A DNA stretch of 64,000 bases from Zingiber officinale. Its lineage: Eukaryota; Streptophyta; Magnoliopsida; Zingiberales; Zingiberaceae. Numbering within the stretch: position 1 is the stretch's first letter; each line of letters begins with the position of its first letter. Both the position numbers and the translations under genes were made by a program. A model generated the notes under the pieces. The model had not been told where the DNA came from and made no database searches. It saw nothing but the letters and a program-made list of their open reading frames with translations. The DNA lies in assembly GCF_018446385.1 (NCBI RefSeq), contig NC_055991.1, forward strand, positions 120,199,794-120,263,793, in the 5' to 3' direction. Positions 12,326-21,957 of this stretch are shown piece by piece.

Positions 12326-12397
12326 CGCCGTTGCCGGGGATCGAACCCGGGTCACCCGCGTGACAGGCGGGAATACTCACCACTATACTACAACGAC
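12326..12397 (-). tRNA. trnD-GUC: tRNA-Asp (anticodon GUC)
   Basis: The 72-nt minus-strand sequence folds as a complete nuclear tRNA. The acceptor stem pairs GTCGTTG with CAACGGC (one G-T pair), followed by a G discriminator. The D-loop contains AGTGGTGAGTA (A box). The anticodon loop is CTGTCAC with GTC as anticodon. The T arm GGGTTCGATCC is a perfect B box. T-runs typical of Pol III termination follow on the minus strand (12303-12318). No intron is present. Its sequence is the standard plant tRNA-Asp type, so function is likely. Confidence 0.96.
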
Positions 12398-13876
12398 ATT
12401 GTTGTCAAAGCTTTTAAGGTTTTATATGTAATAGTTTTAAATAAATACAATATCCGAGATCATAATTTAAATATTATCCTTTTTTCTTGTTTTAAAATTT
12501 TAAATTAACCAGAGATATTATTTTATTATTTCAAATAATGTAGAATAGGTCAAAGTTTGTTTTTAACTAAATTACAAGGATAAAAATACATGATAGGTTA
12601 AATTTAATATTGTTAAATATGTTTTACCCAATGAACATAGATAATCCCTAATTAAATACTAAACTTCATCACATATAAATTACATATTAAAATAAGTCAT
12701 CGAGGTTTTATCAAGTATATAACTAATTTTTTTATATTATTAAACTGCGAATTTAGAATGATCTATATAAATTTATTAATTAGTGCAAAAACAGTTGCAA
12801 TATATATTTTATTACTATTATTATTTGATAATTTAGATGCCTAAGCCCCCCCTCCCCCTCAATTTAATGGTGCATTGAGCTAATTATAATGTATAATTTC
12901 TTTTAAATAGTGTAGAAATAGGTCACAGTTATTTTTTTAACTAAATTAATAAAAAGACATGATAGGCTAAATTTAATATTGTTTAATATGTTTTACACAA
13001 TGAACATAGATAATCCCTTATTTAATAGTAAACTTGATGGCAAATAAATTACATATTAAAATAAGTTAGAATGATCTATATAAATTTCTAAATGCTAAAA
13101 CAGTTGTAATATATTCTAGATTATACCCTCTAAATGCTTCGACCAACATGCGATCTTCCAAATCTAATTACATGACAATTTAATTTTAAACAATAATTAT
13201 TTATCAACTAATATTGATGCAGGTATAACCCATATTGGAGTCCTATATGAGCATTTAAATTTCAAACGGATATACCTTTTAACTTAGTACTCGGAATTAG
13301 GCTGTCTGGATATACCTTTTAACTTACTACTCGGAATTAGGCTGGCTGTCGTCACTTACATTTGTTACGGGTAAAACTATCACCGTCAAATTTTCAACCC
13401 CAAATTTCATATTTTTACTATTTTTGTAATTTTTATTTTTTTATTTAAGATAATTTTTATATTTCTAGTATTTTTTTAGAGAAGATTTGTCTTGATTAAG
13501 ATCGTTAAGTTAATTATTTTTATTTTCGGATGAAAATATATTTTCCTTCTTTATAAGATTAGAATTAAGATCTTTTAATTATAATATTATTTGAATTTAG
13601 GTTGTGATCTATAGAATATATAAGAGTATATGATATTGAGATTAATCCTCGAATTTTAATAAAAGTTTATTCTCATCAATCTTTTCTTTTTTCATTAATA
13701 AGACAATTTAAATATTAATTATAATTTATATGGTCAATATATATAAATAACATATATAATTAAATGAATCACTTAATTAGTAAATCCTTTCAAAAACAAC
13801 TTTCAAAAAAAAGGTAGAAATCTCACTTATAAGATCTACACTCAAAAACAAGATAATTGCAGTATCATCCTTCGTG
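12398..13876. other. AT-rich intergenic DNA
   Basis: Apart from the duplication that ends near 13115 and a 40-bp tandem pair at 13268-13347, nothing is supported. The 13380-13800 part is over 75 percent A+T by eye, with runs of T and A. Confidence 0.6.
13268..13347. repeat. 40-bp direct tandem duplication
   Basis: Two adjacent units 13268-13307 and 13308-13347 share GGATATACCTTTTAACTTA and ACTCGGAATTAGGCTG with one or two differences. Recent local duplication. Confidence 0.8.
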
Positions 13877-13880
13877 CAGA

Positions 13881-14025
13881 TTAAACGAGCATCGTCGCTA
13901 CGCCAATGAGTAAAAGGGAAACGCCGGCCATCAAGTTGTCCCGCGCCATTCTCGGCGAAGCCAAGCCGTGATCGCGCCCAGTGTAAATCCACAAGATGAG
14001 TCGCTCGGTGGTGCTATATTTTTCA
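13881..14025 (-). pseudogene. Exon-like fragment encoding a membrane-type C-terminus, host gene unknown
   Basis: On the minus strand a possible 3' splice site (TTGAACAG, 14033-14026) is followed by 47 codons and TAA at 13883-13881. The peptide contains TTERLILWIYTGRDHGLASP and a hydrophobic end (AGVSLLLIGVATMLV) that looks like a terminal transmembrane segment. GC content is far above its surroundings, as expected for a former coding exon. I do not recognise the family. It lies 49 bp past the truncated thaumatin-like frame on the same strand, so the two may have been carried here together or the fragment may be what replaced the lost thaumatin C-terminus. Confidence 0.45.
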
Positions 14026-14073
14026 CTGTTCAAGAGATTTAAAACTAAATGATTTCTTCGAATTTAGCTGAAA

Positions 14074-14592
14074 TTAAATGAAAGTATTGCCATACCCTGA
14101 GGCGGCGGTGTGGCAGAACGTGACGGCGCCGCCTCCGGCGTCTCTGGGGGTGAACTCCAGGGGCGTGGTCGGAGGGTGCCAGGCTCCGCCGCCGGAGCAC
14201 TCCACGGCGCCGGCCGACCCTCCGCAGTCCCCTGTCGCGCAAGCGAAGCGGCCGCCGGAGTCGACGCCGCAGAGCGTGCGACCCCACAGGCTGCCCGACC
14301 AGCCGAACGGCGCCTCCAGACGCCGCGACTCGCCAGCCTCCAGCACGAACCCCTTCGTCGGGATCGCGCCGGCGCTGGAGCTCGGCGCCGCCGCGGGCCA
14401 CACCGTGTACGCGCAGTTATTGGTGAACGTGAACGTCATCGCCGAACAACCTGAAAAATAATTAATTAAAAAAATGATTTTCAGCGGGGAAATAATTAAT
14501 TCCTCGAAAACAAATTAATGGTTTAAGAAATTAAATAATATACCTTGAAAGAAAAGGAAGAGAAAGAAAGCCAAAAGATTGAACAAAGCCAT
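14074..14592 (-). pseudogene. Thaumatin-like (PR-5 family) gene, 3'-truncated
   Basis: Exon 1 (14592-14544) encodes a signal peptide, MALFNLLAFFLFLFF. A 93-bp GT-AG intron (14543-14451) follows, and exon 2 runs 14450-14074. The mature part has the family opening FTFTNNCAYTVWP, then GFVLEAGESRRLEAP, the signature core GWSGSLWGRTLCG, RFACATGDCGG, VECSGGG and EFTPRD. The frame stops at about 141 residues, just where relatives read FYDVSLVDGYN, whereas family members are usually 220-250 residues with 16 cysteines. The Cys-rich second half is absent downstream. Thaumatin-like proteins are secreted, glucan-binding defence or stress proteins. The copy is probably non-functional. It might instead be an unusual short secreted form, but small grass forms keep the C-terminal cysteines that are missing here. 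Confidence 0.8.
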
Positions 14593-16925
14593 GGTTTAAT
14601 TTGAAGCAAATTGAATTGACACAGTTGAAGGGAAACACAATGGCACAGATGAATTTATAGGAAGTAGAACATGAGAAATTGTGATTTTATTAAAAGATAG
14701 TTTTTTTTGGAATTTATATCTAAAAAAAGGTATGATGAGTTTATAATTGGCACATTATTATTTACGTTTCGGAATTTTGGAAAACTATCACAGATGAAGA
14801 CAAATCATTTTTGAAAGGTAATTTTTTTTAAAAAAATATTTCTATAAAAAAAAAACTAGGGCGGGTTTATATTAGGCAGAATACTACTTTTTTCTTGGGA
14901 TTTTGTTTAATTTTGTCCCCTCCCGTAATTTTGGCAGTGAATTTTGTATATACTTTATTATATAAATTCATATATTAATAGTGTAAGAGAAAAAATAGTT
15001 TTAAAATTTTGCTACTGCTTTTAAAATAAATAGATCAGATCACATGGTTCGAGCTTTCTTATTCCCTGTTTTTTTTTTTTCACAAACCTCTCAAAAACTG
15101 ACCTCTAATACAGAGAGTTTTTTTATAAAGAAAAAGGAAATTAATATATTATTATTATTATTATTATTATGTTGGAGAAATCAATCTATCACGAGAGAGC
15201 TATTACATATTAACTGAATTTAAATATATCAAATTAAATTTAATTTATAAAAATTAACTAAATTTAAATATATCAAATTAAATCTAACTATCAAGATGAC
15301 TTGATCAGATAATTTTAAGTTACCAAGAAAAATTAGTTTCTGGTAAACATTGAGCGCAGATTGGTCGAGTTGACAGCCGATCGCACTGTATAGCAGATCA
15401 GGTAGAGCAACCGAACGAGCGAACGATTGAACAGGCGTGCAATCGGCAAGTGAATGGACCGGTGGCTATGCTTTGAGGTTTCCTCAAGTAGTCTGTTTCC
15501 CATGATGCAACGGTGAACCGTAATCCCCACCAATATAACAGAAGAGAAGAGAACGTAGGTGTAGAGCTTTAAATATTTGTTGTTCCACTTAGATAAATTC
15601 GAACTCTGGATTTACATGTCCTTGGACATCACACATAAAAGAAGGTCTTTCCCCATATATTTATTCACATCATTAATATATATGAATCAAGATAAACCAA
15701 TCAATATATCTTGAAACTTATAATACAAAGCTAAAGTCACATAACAAATTGTTTTAGATGAACAAGATGTTTATTTTATAGGAAACACACAAAATTCACT
15801 CATTAATTGTCAAATTAAGTTCGTTCAACAAAGCATGGCAAAGTTTACCGACTAAACTGTTTTTTCCTCTGATTCATTTAAACAGATGTCGACTTTCAGA
15901 ATCGTCCCTATTAAAATTTAAATTTTTGACCCTCTTATTGATTATCTGACCGTTTTACTACCTCCATCCACCATGTTATTTATGATCAACTGTGCGTGGT
16001 AGTCATGATTCATTGCAGCACATTAACTGTACTTCCTCCTACACATGACGCTCGAGTAGAACGAATCAACGGCGACGCTCCATAGAATTTGAATTTGATA
16101 GATGAAGATAAAAGTTATCAATTAAAATGAGTAAACTTTGAAACGAGCTTAAAAATCTACCTGGACGATTGCAAAATGCTAGGAAGAAGACTAGAAGTGA
16201 GCAGCAAAATCTGCACCTTCACCAATTGGCCGGAGAGCGATCAGATGACCGGTCTGATCCTATCCCATTGATCATCCAGACAAATCGAAAAACGTCCATG
16301 AAGGCACCAAAGTTCTTAAATTTACCGTTTTACAATACACAGCAATTAGAATTCAAATCTTTGAAAGATTTTTAACCGGGGAAGGAGAGGCTCTTTAAAA
16401 TATAGCTATTTTAATTCTATTTGAAAGAAAAAATATATAAAAAAGAACAATCTTTTGATTTTCTAAATAAAAAAAAGCTCCAACCAAATTGATATTTGAT
16501 ATCCTCAATTAAACAACCTATAAAGTGAAAACAACCGGAAATAACACAGGGGATGCAGGAGAGCGAAGGATAGCAACACTGATGATTTACTTGGATGATG
16601 GAATATCAAGTTCAACTATACATAATTTACGCTGCAATGCGCTCTAAGAGTTTTCTTTTCAATTTTTTTTTACTTTTACTGACCAATCAGAAGACAGTGT
16701 GGTCGCCAAGTAGAGAACAAGCTCTCCTTGTCGATGTTTCCTTCTCTCCGTGCCTCTCCCATGTCTACAACTTCTTGAGGCAATCTGGTGTTTCGTGTGT
16801 GGAGGAAGGGCATTGAAGAAGAGAGAAACCAAAAAAACTGAGAAATTTGATGAAGAGTTCACCGTGAAGAAAGATCCTAACTTTGAGGAGAAGAGGGAAA
16901 AAAAAACTCTGAAACAGAACGAGAA
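14593..16925. other. Intergenic region between the thaumatin-like and LRX genes
   Basis: Mostly AT-rich with no supported gene. It includes an (ATT)n run at 15149-15170, a 45-bp-scale direct repeat sharing AAATATATCAAATTAAAT (15221-15287), and short low-quality open frames at 15333-15533 and 16169-16375 that match nothing I know. The last few hundred bases (from about 16.4 kb) should contain the LRX 3' UTR. Confidence 0.55.
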
Positions 16926-18929
16926 TTAATAGTGATGAGGAGGGGGAGGTGATGTGTAATGGACTCCAACGTCGCCTGGGAAAGGATCTTCATATGGGAA
17001 GGGCGCAGGCGATGGGGGCTCGATGCATGGAGGTGGTGGTGGCTCAATGCAAGGAGGTGGTGGCGGCTCAACGCAAGGAGGTGGTGGCGGAGGTGGAGGC
17101 TCGATGCATGGAGGCGGTGGAGGGGGCGAGGGCGGTGGAGGTGGGGGCGAGGGCAGCGGAGGAGGTGGGGAGTACAATGGGGGTGGTGGAGGTGGGGAGT
17201 ACAATGGCGGTAGCGGAGGCGGAAAAGGTGGAGGCGGTGAGGAAAGCGGTGGGGGAGGTGGAAAATAGACTGGAGGTGGTGGAGGAGAAAGGTGAGGGCT
17301 CGGTAGAGGTGGGGGTGGAGAATACACCGGTGGCGGAGGAGAGCCGAGAGGAGGTAGCGGAGGAGGCGGACAGTAGACAGGAGGCGATGGAGGTCGGGGG
17401 CAGTAGACGGGTGTAGATGGGGAACTTGAGCAGTAGACTGGCAGCGGCGGCGGCGGCGGTGGAGATCGAACGCAGTATGAGGGCGGCGATGGAGAAGGGG
17501 GAGGCGGCGATTGGAGTAGAGGGGAGGGAGGTGGTGGTGATGGTTGAGGCGGAGAAGGCGGAGGAGGTGATGGCGGAGGAGGTGATGGTGGAGGAGGTGA
17601 TGGCGGCGGCGGAGAAGGAGGAGGTGGTGATGGTGGTGGGGGAGAGGGTGGAGGAGGAGATGGTGGCGGTGGAGAAGGTGGAGGAGGAGATGGCGGCGGC
17701 GGAGAGGGTGGAGGAGGAGATGGTGGCGGCGGAGAATGAGGAGGAGGAGGTGACGGCGGCGGGGGCGGTGGCACAAAAGGTTTGCAGCCAAAAGAAGAGC
17801 AATCAACGGAAGGACGAGACAAGAATGATTGGCATTGTCGCACCGTTCTCTGCTTCGGTCGTTCGGGGAGACAATTCTGCCGATCATCGTAGAGCTTCAA
17901 TTCGAAGCATTGCGGAGACTCCCCGGTGAAGAAATTGTAAGAGTACGTAAAGTTCTTGAGATGCGGCAGGCTGCAGATCGAAGGAGGAATCGAGCCCGAG
18001 AATAGATTATGCGCAACGTCGAGTTGCTCGAGGCTATGCATCCTGCCAATGGACTCAGGGAGTGGTCCGACGAGCTTGTTGTAGCTGATGTCGAGAACAG
18101 TGAGACTCTTGAGCAGCTGAATCTCTGACGGGAAGCAGGAGTCGAGGCCATTATCCATTAGGATGATCTCGTTGAGGGTCTGCGACATGTTACCGAGGCT
18201 CGCCGGAAGACACCCATGGAAGCGATTCTTAGCGAGTACAATGACGGAGACGGGGGAGTTGCCGATGTTGTCTGGGATCTTAAACGCAAACCGGTTGTGG
18301 TTGATGAAGATGGCGTCAAAGTCGCGGTCGAAGAGTTCCGGTGGCACGGAGCCTTCGAACTCGTTGAATCGGAGGTCGAGGAAGCGGAGGGAGGGGATGC
18401 GGAGGACGACGTCAGGAAAACGTCCGGCAAAACGGTTGTTGCTGACGTCGAGCTCGTGGAGGAGGGTGAGACGGCGTAGAGAACGGGGGAGGGTGCCACA
18501 GAATCGGTTGGAGTTGATGTGAATTAGGGCGACGTCGTAGAGGAGGCCGATCTGGGAGGGGAGGTACCCGGCGAGGTCTCCATGATTCAGATCGACGCCA
18601 GCGACGACAGTGAGGCTGGGGTCGGACGGTAGGGAGGCGCAGAAGACGCCGGTGTAGTCGCAAACATTGGGGCCGACCCAGTTGCTGGTGAGATTCAAAG
18701 GATCGGAGATGATGGCGAGTTTCCAAGCCTGGAGGGCAATGTAGGCGTCTCGGAGGTGGGGATTCAGAAAGTCGGAGGAACTATTTCCTACTTGGTCTTG
18801 GAGGATCCGCCGGAGCCGCCGTTCGTGCCCATGGCCGCCGGAGCAGGAGGCGGCGAGGGGGAAGACAAGGAGAACAAGCAGAAGAAGGAGAGGGAGGCCG
18901 TGATCTTCCCGATCAAGTGACCTCCTCAT
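16926..18929 (-). CDS. LRX: Leucine-rich repeat extensin-like protein (LRX)
   Basis: Intronless 667-codon frame. Residues 1-29 are a signal peptide (LPLLLLLVLLVFPLAAS). Residues 60-105 form the N-terminal cap with LQAWKLAIISDPLN and NWVGPNVCDYTGVFC. About ten LRRs fill 106-342. A Cys-rich hinge follows (341-382, CLPERPKQRTVRQC). From 386 to the end is an extensin domain with some thirteen SPPPP units, then Tyr-containing PVYCPPPP/VYSPPPP modules that allow cross-linking into the wall. LRX proteins are secreted chimeras that bind RALF peptides through the LRR part and anchor in the wall with the extensin part, acting with FERONIA-type receptor kinases in wall sensing and growth. Length and domain order are complete. 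The ATG at 18929 is the natural start. The pattern fits the vegetative LRX3/4/5 type better than pollen PEX, with moderate certainty. Confidence 0.95.
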   Translation of the reverse strand: MRRSLDREDHGLPLLLLLVLLVFPLAASCSGGHGHERRLRRILQDQVGNSSSDFLNPHLRDAYIALQAWKLAIISDPLNLTSNWVGPNVCDYTGVFCASLPSDPSLTVVAGVDLNHGDLAGYLPSQIGLLYDVALIHINSNRFCGTLPRSLRRLTLLHELDVSNNRFAGRFPDVVLRIPSLRFLDLRFNEFEGSVPPELFDRDFDAIFINHNRFAFKIPDNIGNSPVSVIVLAKNRFHGCLPASLGNMSQTLNEIILMDNGLDSCFPSEIQLLKSLTVLDISYNKLVGPLPESIGRMHSLEQLDVAHNLFSGSIPPSICSLPHLKNFTYSYNFFTGESPQCFELKLYDDRQNCLPERPKQRTVRQCQSFLSRPSVDCSSFGCKPFVPPPPPPSPPPPHSPPPPSPPPPSPPPPSPPPPSPPPPSPPPPSPPPPSPPPPSPPPPSPPPPSPPPPSPPPPSPPQPSPPPPSPLLQSPPPPSPSPPSYCVRSPPPPPPLPVYCSSSPSTPVYCPRPPSPPVYCPPPPLPPLGSPPPPVYSPPPPLPSPHLSPPPPPVYFPPPPPLSSPPPPFPPPLPPLYSPPPPPPLYSPPPPLPSPPPPPPSPPPPPPCIEPPPPPPPPCVEPPPPPCIEPPPPPCIEPPSPAPFPYEDPFPGDVGVHYTSPPPPHHY
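17500..17765 (-). repeat. 15-bp coding tandem repeats for SPPPP units
   Basis: The minus strand reads repeated TCxCCxCCxCCxCCx units, seen on + as GGNGGNGGNGGNGANGG. Units differ mainly at third positions, so they are related by both unequal exchange and selection on the peptide. Large open frames on + and in other minus frames over this stretch are by-products. Confidence 0.85.
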
Positions 18930-19080
18930 ATCATCCTCCTCCTCCTCTGGCGATCTCCTCCTCCTTGCTACTTGTTACAGATCGATCGAGCGAACACCGA
19001 GGAGCGGCCGCCTGCTTCGAGGTTTTTGTTCTTCTCGAACAAGCTTGGGAAGAGCAGGGTACAGGGCTGAAATACATGAA

Positions 19081-19088
19081 TATTTATA
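19081..19088 (-). promoter_or_regulatory. TATA box of the LRX gene
   Basis: The minus strand reads TATAAATA about 152 bp upstream of the LRX start codon, giving a short 5' UTR with the pyrimidine-rich stretch CTCCTCCT at 18933-18960. Placement is by motif and spacing only. Confidence 0.55.
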
Positions 19089-19947
19089 ATAAATAGATGC
19101 CCATTTGGCATTTGGGAATGTGAAAATTACACTTCGCCCCTTTGCATTTCTTAAATATATTTTCTTTTACCCCATACACTTAACTCACAGTTAAGAGATA
19201 ATTTTGATAAATTTAAGGGGCAATTTGGGTCTTTACACCGACGGCTGATTCGTCGAAGCGCGATTCATGGCCAAAGCGGCGACGTGGATCGCTGGGGGAA
19301 GAACGAGGAGGCTTGAACTTTGAATCGAGGGTCTGATTTTTTTTAAAAAAAAGTATTCAAAATAAATATATAAATGAATTAATTAATCGAATAATAATTG
19401 CCTTGTTGATCACAAGTTGGTGACGGGATTGCACGTCGTAAAAGAGTGGAGGCGCAATTGTTCAGATCCGACTTTTTCAGCCTTAGAAACCGGAGCCCTA
19501 TCCGCCTGAAACGGGCCCTTAAATATGAGCCCGCACCGTTTTGAGTCTCGACCCGGTAGCGTAACGGGCTGCACGATCCGATTTCGCGCCGAGCTGTCAA
19601 AGTCATAAATGGAGCCAAATCGAGGCCGGCCGGATAAGGATCAGACCGTGGCACCGTGCCGACGAGGACGGTCCCACGCCGCTAAAAATATCTCCTTCTA
19701 TTTCGAAATTTGAAATCAATCCCGTCACGTCATACGTGTTGACCCCATCCTCGTCGCCCAGCTGCAAAATCAAAGCTTTATCTGTTACCAGCTCTTCCGT
19801 GACGCAACTCCCATTCCACATATACCTTCATTAATTACCACTGTTTTCGCTTAATTCCAAATTTGCTCTGCTTTTGGCGAAGGCGAGACGGCGAATGTGG
19901 AATGGACCGAGGGCGCGATGGTAATTTCATTAGAGGCCTCTCGGTTG
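19089..19947. promoter_or_regulatory. Divergent intergenic region between LRX and the RING/CHY gene
   Basis: About 860 bp separate the two TATA motifs. The part 19380-19830 is GC-rich for this locus and contains open frames on - (19379-19654, 19603-19821, 19851-20033) with no recognisable product. It probably contains both upstream promoters. Confidence 0.45.
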
Positions 19948-19956
19948 CTATAAAAG
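19948..19956 (+). promoter_or_regulatory. TATA box of the RING/CHY gene
   Basis: CTATAAAAG lies in a GC-richer context with pyrimidine-rich leader sequence after it (GATCTCGATCGCGATCTCCG). The coding start is 2 kb downstream, so one or more 5' UTR introns are implied. A first donor could lie near 20110-20190, but the exact 5' UTR exons are not resolvable by eye. Confidence 0.55.
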
Positions 19957-19979
19957 ACCTTCGTCGAACTATCTCGAAC

Positions 19980-21925
19980 AGCTGGATCAACGAGTTCTGC
20001 TGTCCCTTCGCGTCCCGTTACCGGAGAAGCCAAGGCGAATCCGAAAGCTGATCTCGATCGCGATCTCCGTCCCTGGGTTTTGCAGTCCGATCTCGTCGAT
20101 CGTCGAAGAAGTTCGTCCGGTCTCGCAGATTTTCTGCCACTTTCCCTTTTGTTTTCTCGCTCGATTGATTCTCTTTTGTTCCTGTAGTTTATCTGTTGGA
20201 GTCGTTTTGGTAGATTATCCGCTGCAGTCGCCTGTCTTATTGCTTCTGTTTAGTGGTTTTGTTAGTCTAGGGTTGCTCAATTTCATGTGTTGCTTTCCCT
20301 TTGGTGGAAAGAGATGTTTTGTTCTGTGATGAGCGATTGGCGGTGGTTTTTTGGACGATCACAGCGTAGATCAAATGGTCGTAGCCATTTGGTGTAGGTT
20401 GCGATTATATTGGAGAATCTAATGATGGCAATTTTTGTTTGGTTGTCTTGTTCATACTAAATCATGCCTCTGTTCGTAGTTGTCATTTCTGCCTTTATTC
20501 CAGTAGTTATTTGATTGTTTACCGAAATGCCTGGTTTAGTGAAAGGATATAGCTAGGAAATTTTAGCAGTCCGTGGGTGGATTATTTAGATTAATTGTTT
20601 TCTGGTTCATAAAACTCTGCTATCTCGCACTTCATTCCTTTTCTCTCTCTCTCTCTCTCTCTCCCAATTTCTTCTTTAAATGCATTTGCTATTATTACTA
20701 TCCTTTTTCTTCGTCCTCGATTAATACATCTACTATCTGTATTTTCGTTAATCTTACGATTATCTCTTTAGAGTAAGCAAGAATTTCTGTTTCACAATTA
20801 CAAGCCACTTAAGAATGAGGATAGTAGCATCGATATAGGTCTACATATTATTTAACACTGAAGTAAGATTGCGTAATTGGTCTCAATCGTGTGATGTGCA
20901 ATGGGAAAGTAGGTGAGCTCACCTGCCCCTTGTGTAGGGAATACACAAAGTCAAAAATCATGTTCCTGTGCCTTGGTTATCCTAAATCATATGTTAATTA
21001 TGTGGTGGGTATTGCCTATTCGAACCACATTTGGAGAATATGATTGAAAATTTCCTCACACTGTTGTTTTTTTCCCATTGATTTTATCCTTTGGAGGGAC
21101 TAACAAGTCTTTCATCCACATGGTGATGGATTTTGTTGATTACCTGATGTGCATCTCTTCTGGCTGGTGAAACGAACCAAGTTCAGTAAGCTTCATGCAG
21201 GTTTATCCATTGAAACTGTCAGTGACCAGGATATACATGAGTATTGTGCTCAATTAGATATGATTAGGTAGATGTTCGTGGTCAACTATCTGCAAATGGG
21301 TAGTTGGCACAGGTAAGAGAGTAGAGAAGAGCATCCTGAAGTTGTGTGGAAAAATTATTAACAAGAAACAACAATGGTTGGACAAAGATCAACCTATATA
21401 TGTTGGATTTTCAGAAATCAGAGAAACACTGTTGATGCAGCTCGATGCACGTCAAGGTAGGCTCACTCAAGTATTCCTCCTACCTTGTCGAAATTGTCAA
21501 AAAATCTACATATCTGGACCTTTTGTTTGCTAGACCTTTTTTGCTTCCACTTTCATTTGATGGCTTCTATCATGTATTATTCTTACCAGAAACAGAGGGA
21601 GGTTATCTTGCTGGTCTGCATTTTGTTCGATTTGGTTATTACACTACTTCGAATACAAAGGATTAGTTTGTGTCACCTTTCCAAGCTGGAGTAAGAATAA
21701 TTTGCTGCAGTATATGCACTAATATATGGAGTTCTAAATCATGTCCTGATACTCTTGGACTTATGCTGATTGGAGCTGTTCAACATAATTCTATGATAGA
21801 TGATATGAAACAGTGTACAGCTATGTGGAAGATACCTTCAGTCTTGCACAATTGTCCTGGTTTCATGGGCTACCAACTACTCGCTATGGGTGAAAATGGT
21901 TTGCTAAACATTCTTGTATTTGCAG
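19980..21925 (+). other. 5' UTR and leader introns of the RING/CHY gene
   Basis: No coding exon fits here. The region includes a (CT)n run at 20641-20664 and is T-rich with several donor-like GTAAG/GTTTT sites, as plant leader introns often are. It ends at the 3' splice site TATTTGCAG (21917-21925). Open frames at 21342-21694 have no family resemblance. Confidence 0.5.
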
Positions 21926-21957
21926 GTGCATCAGCTCTGGTAGCAAATCTTCTATAT

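Larger units (their letters stand above)
11829..13115. repeat. Broken duplication flanking the tRNA-Asp segment
   Basis: The GDPDL 3' end GGTGCATTGAGCTAATT at 11830-11846 recurs at 12868-12884. The sequence that follows the second copy (12905-13115) matches 12536-12810, including AACATAGATAATCCCT and ATGATCTATATAAATTT. The two copies therefore agree on both sides of 11867-12535, which is present in one copy only. Confidence 0.7.

Noticed and set aside
17500-17765. Regular repeats that could suggest a CRISPR-like array
   Set aside because: Repeats are adjacent 15-bp coding units without spacers in a plant gene. No CRISPR array is expected or seen.
16877-17887. Long His/Leu/Arg-rich and Ser/Thr-rich minus-strand frames over the extensin domain
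   Set aside because: Alternative frames of the same repeats; the 667-codon frame carries the signal peptide, LRRs and extensin domain.
16949-17929. Long Gly/Trp-rich and Glu/Val-rich plus-strand frames opposite the LRX gene
   Set aside because: They are mirror frames of the proline-codon repeats in the extensin domain; base composition alone keeps them open.
21342-21694. Open frames upstream of the RING/CHY start
   Set aside because: They lie in the leader intron region, lack family resemblance, and do not join in phase to the first coding exon.
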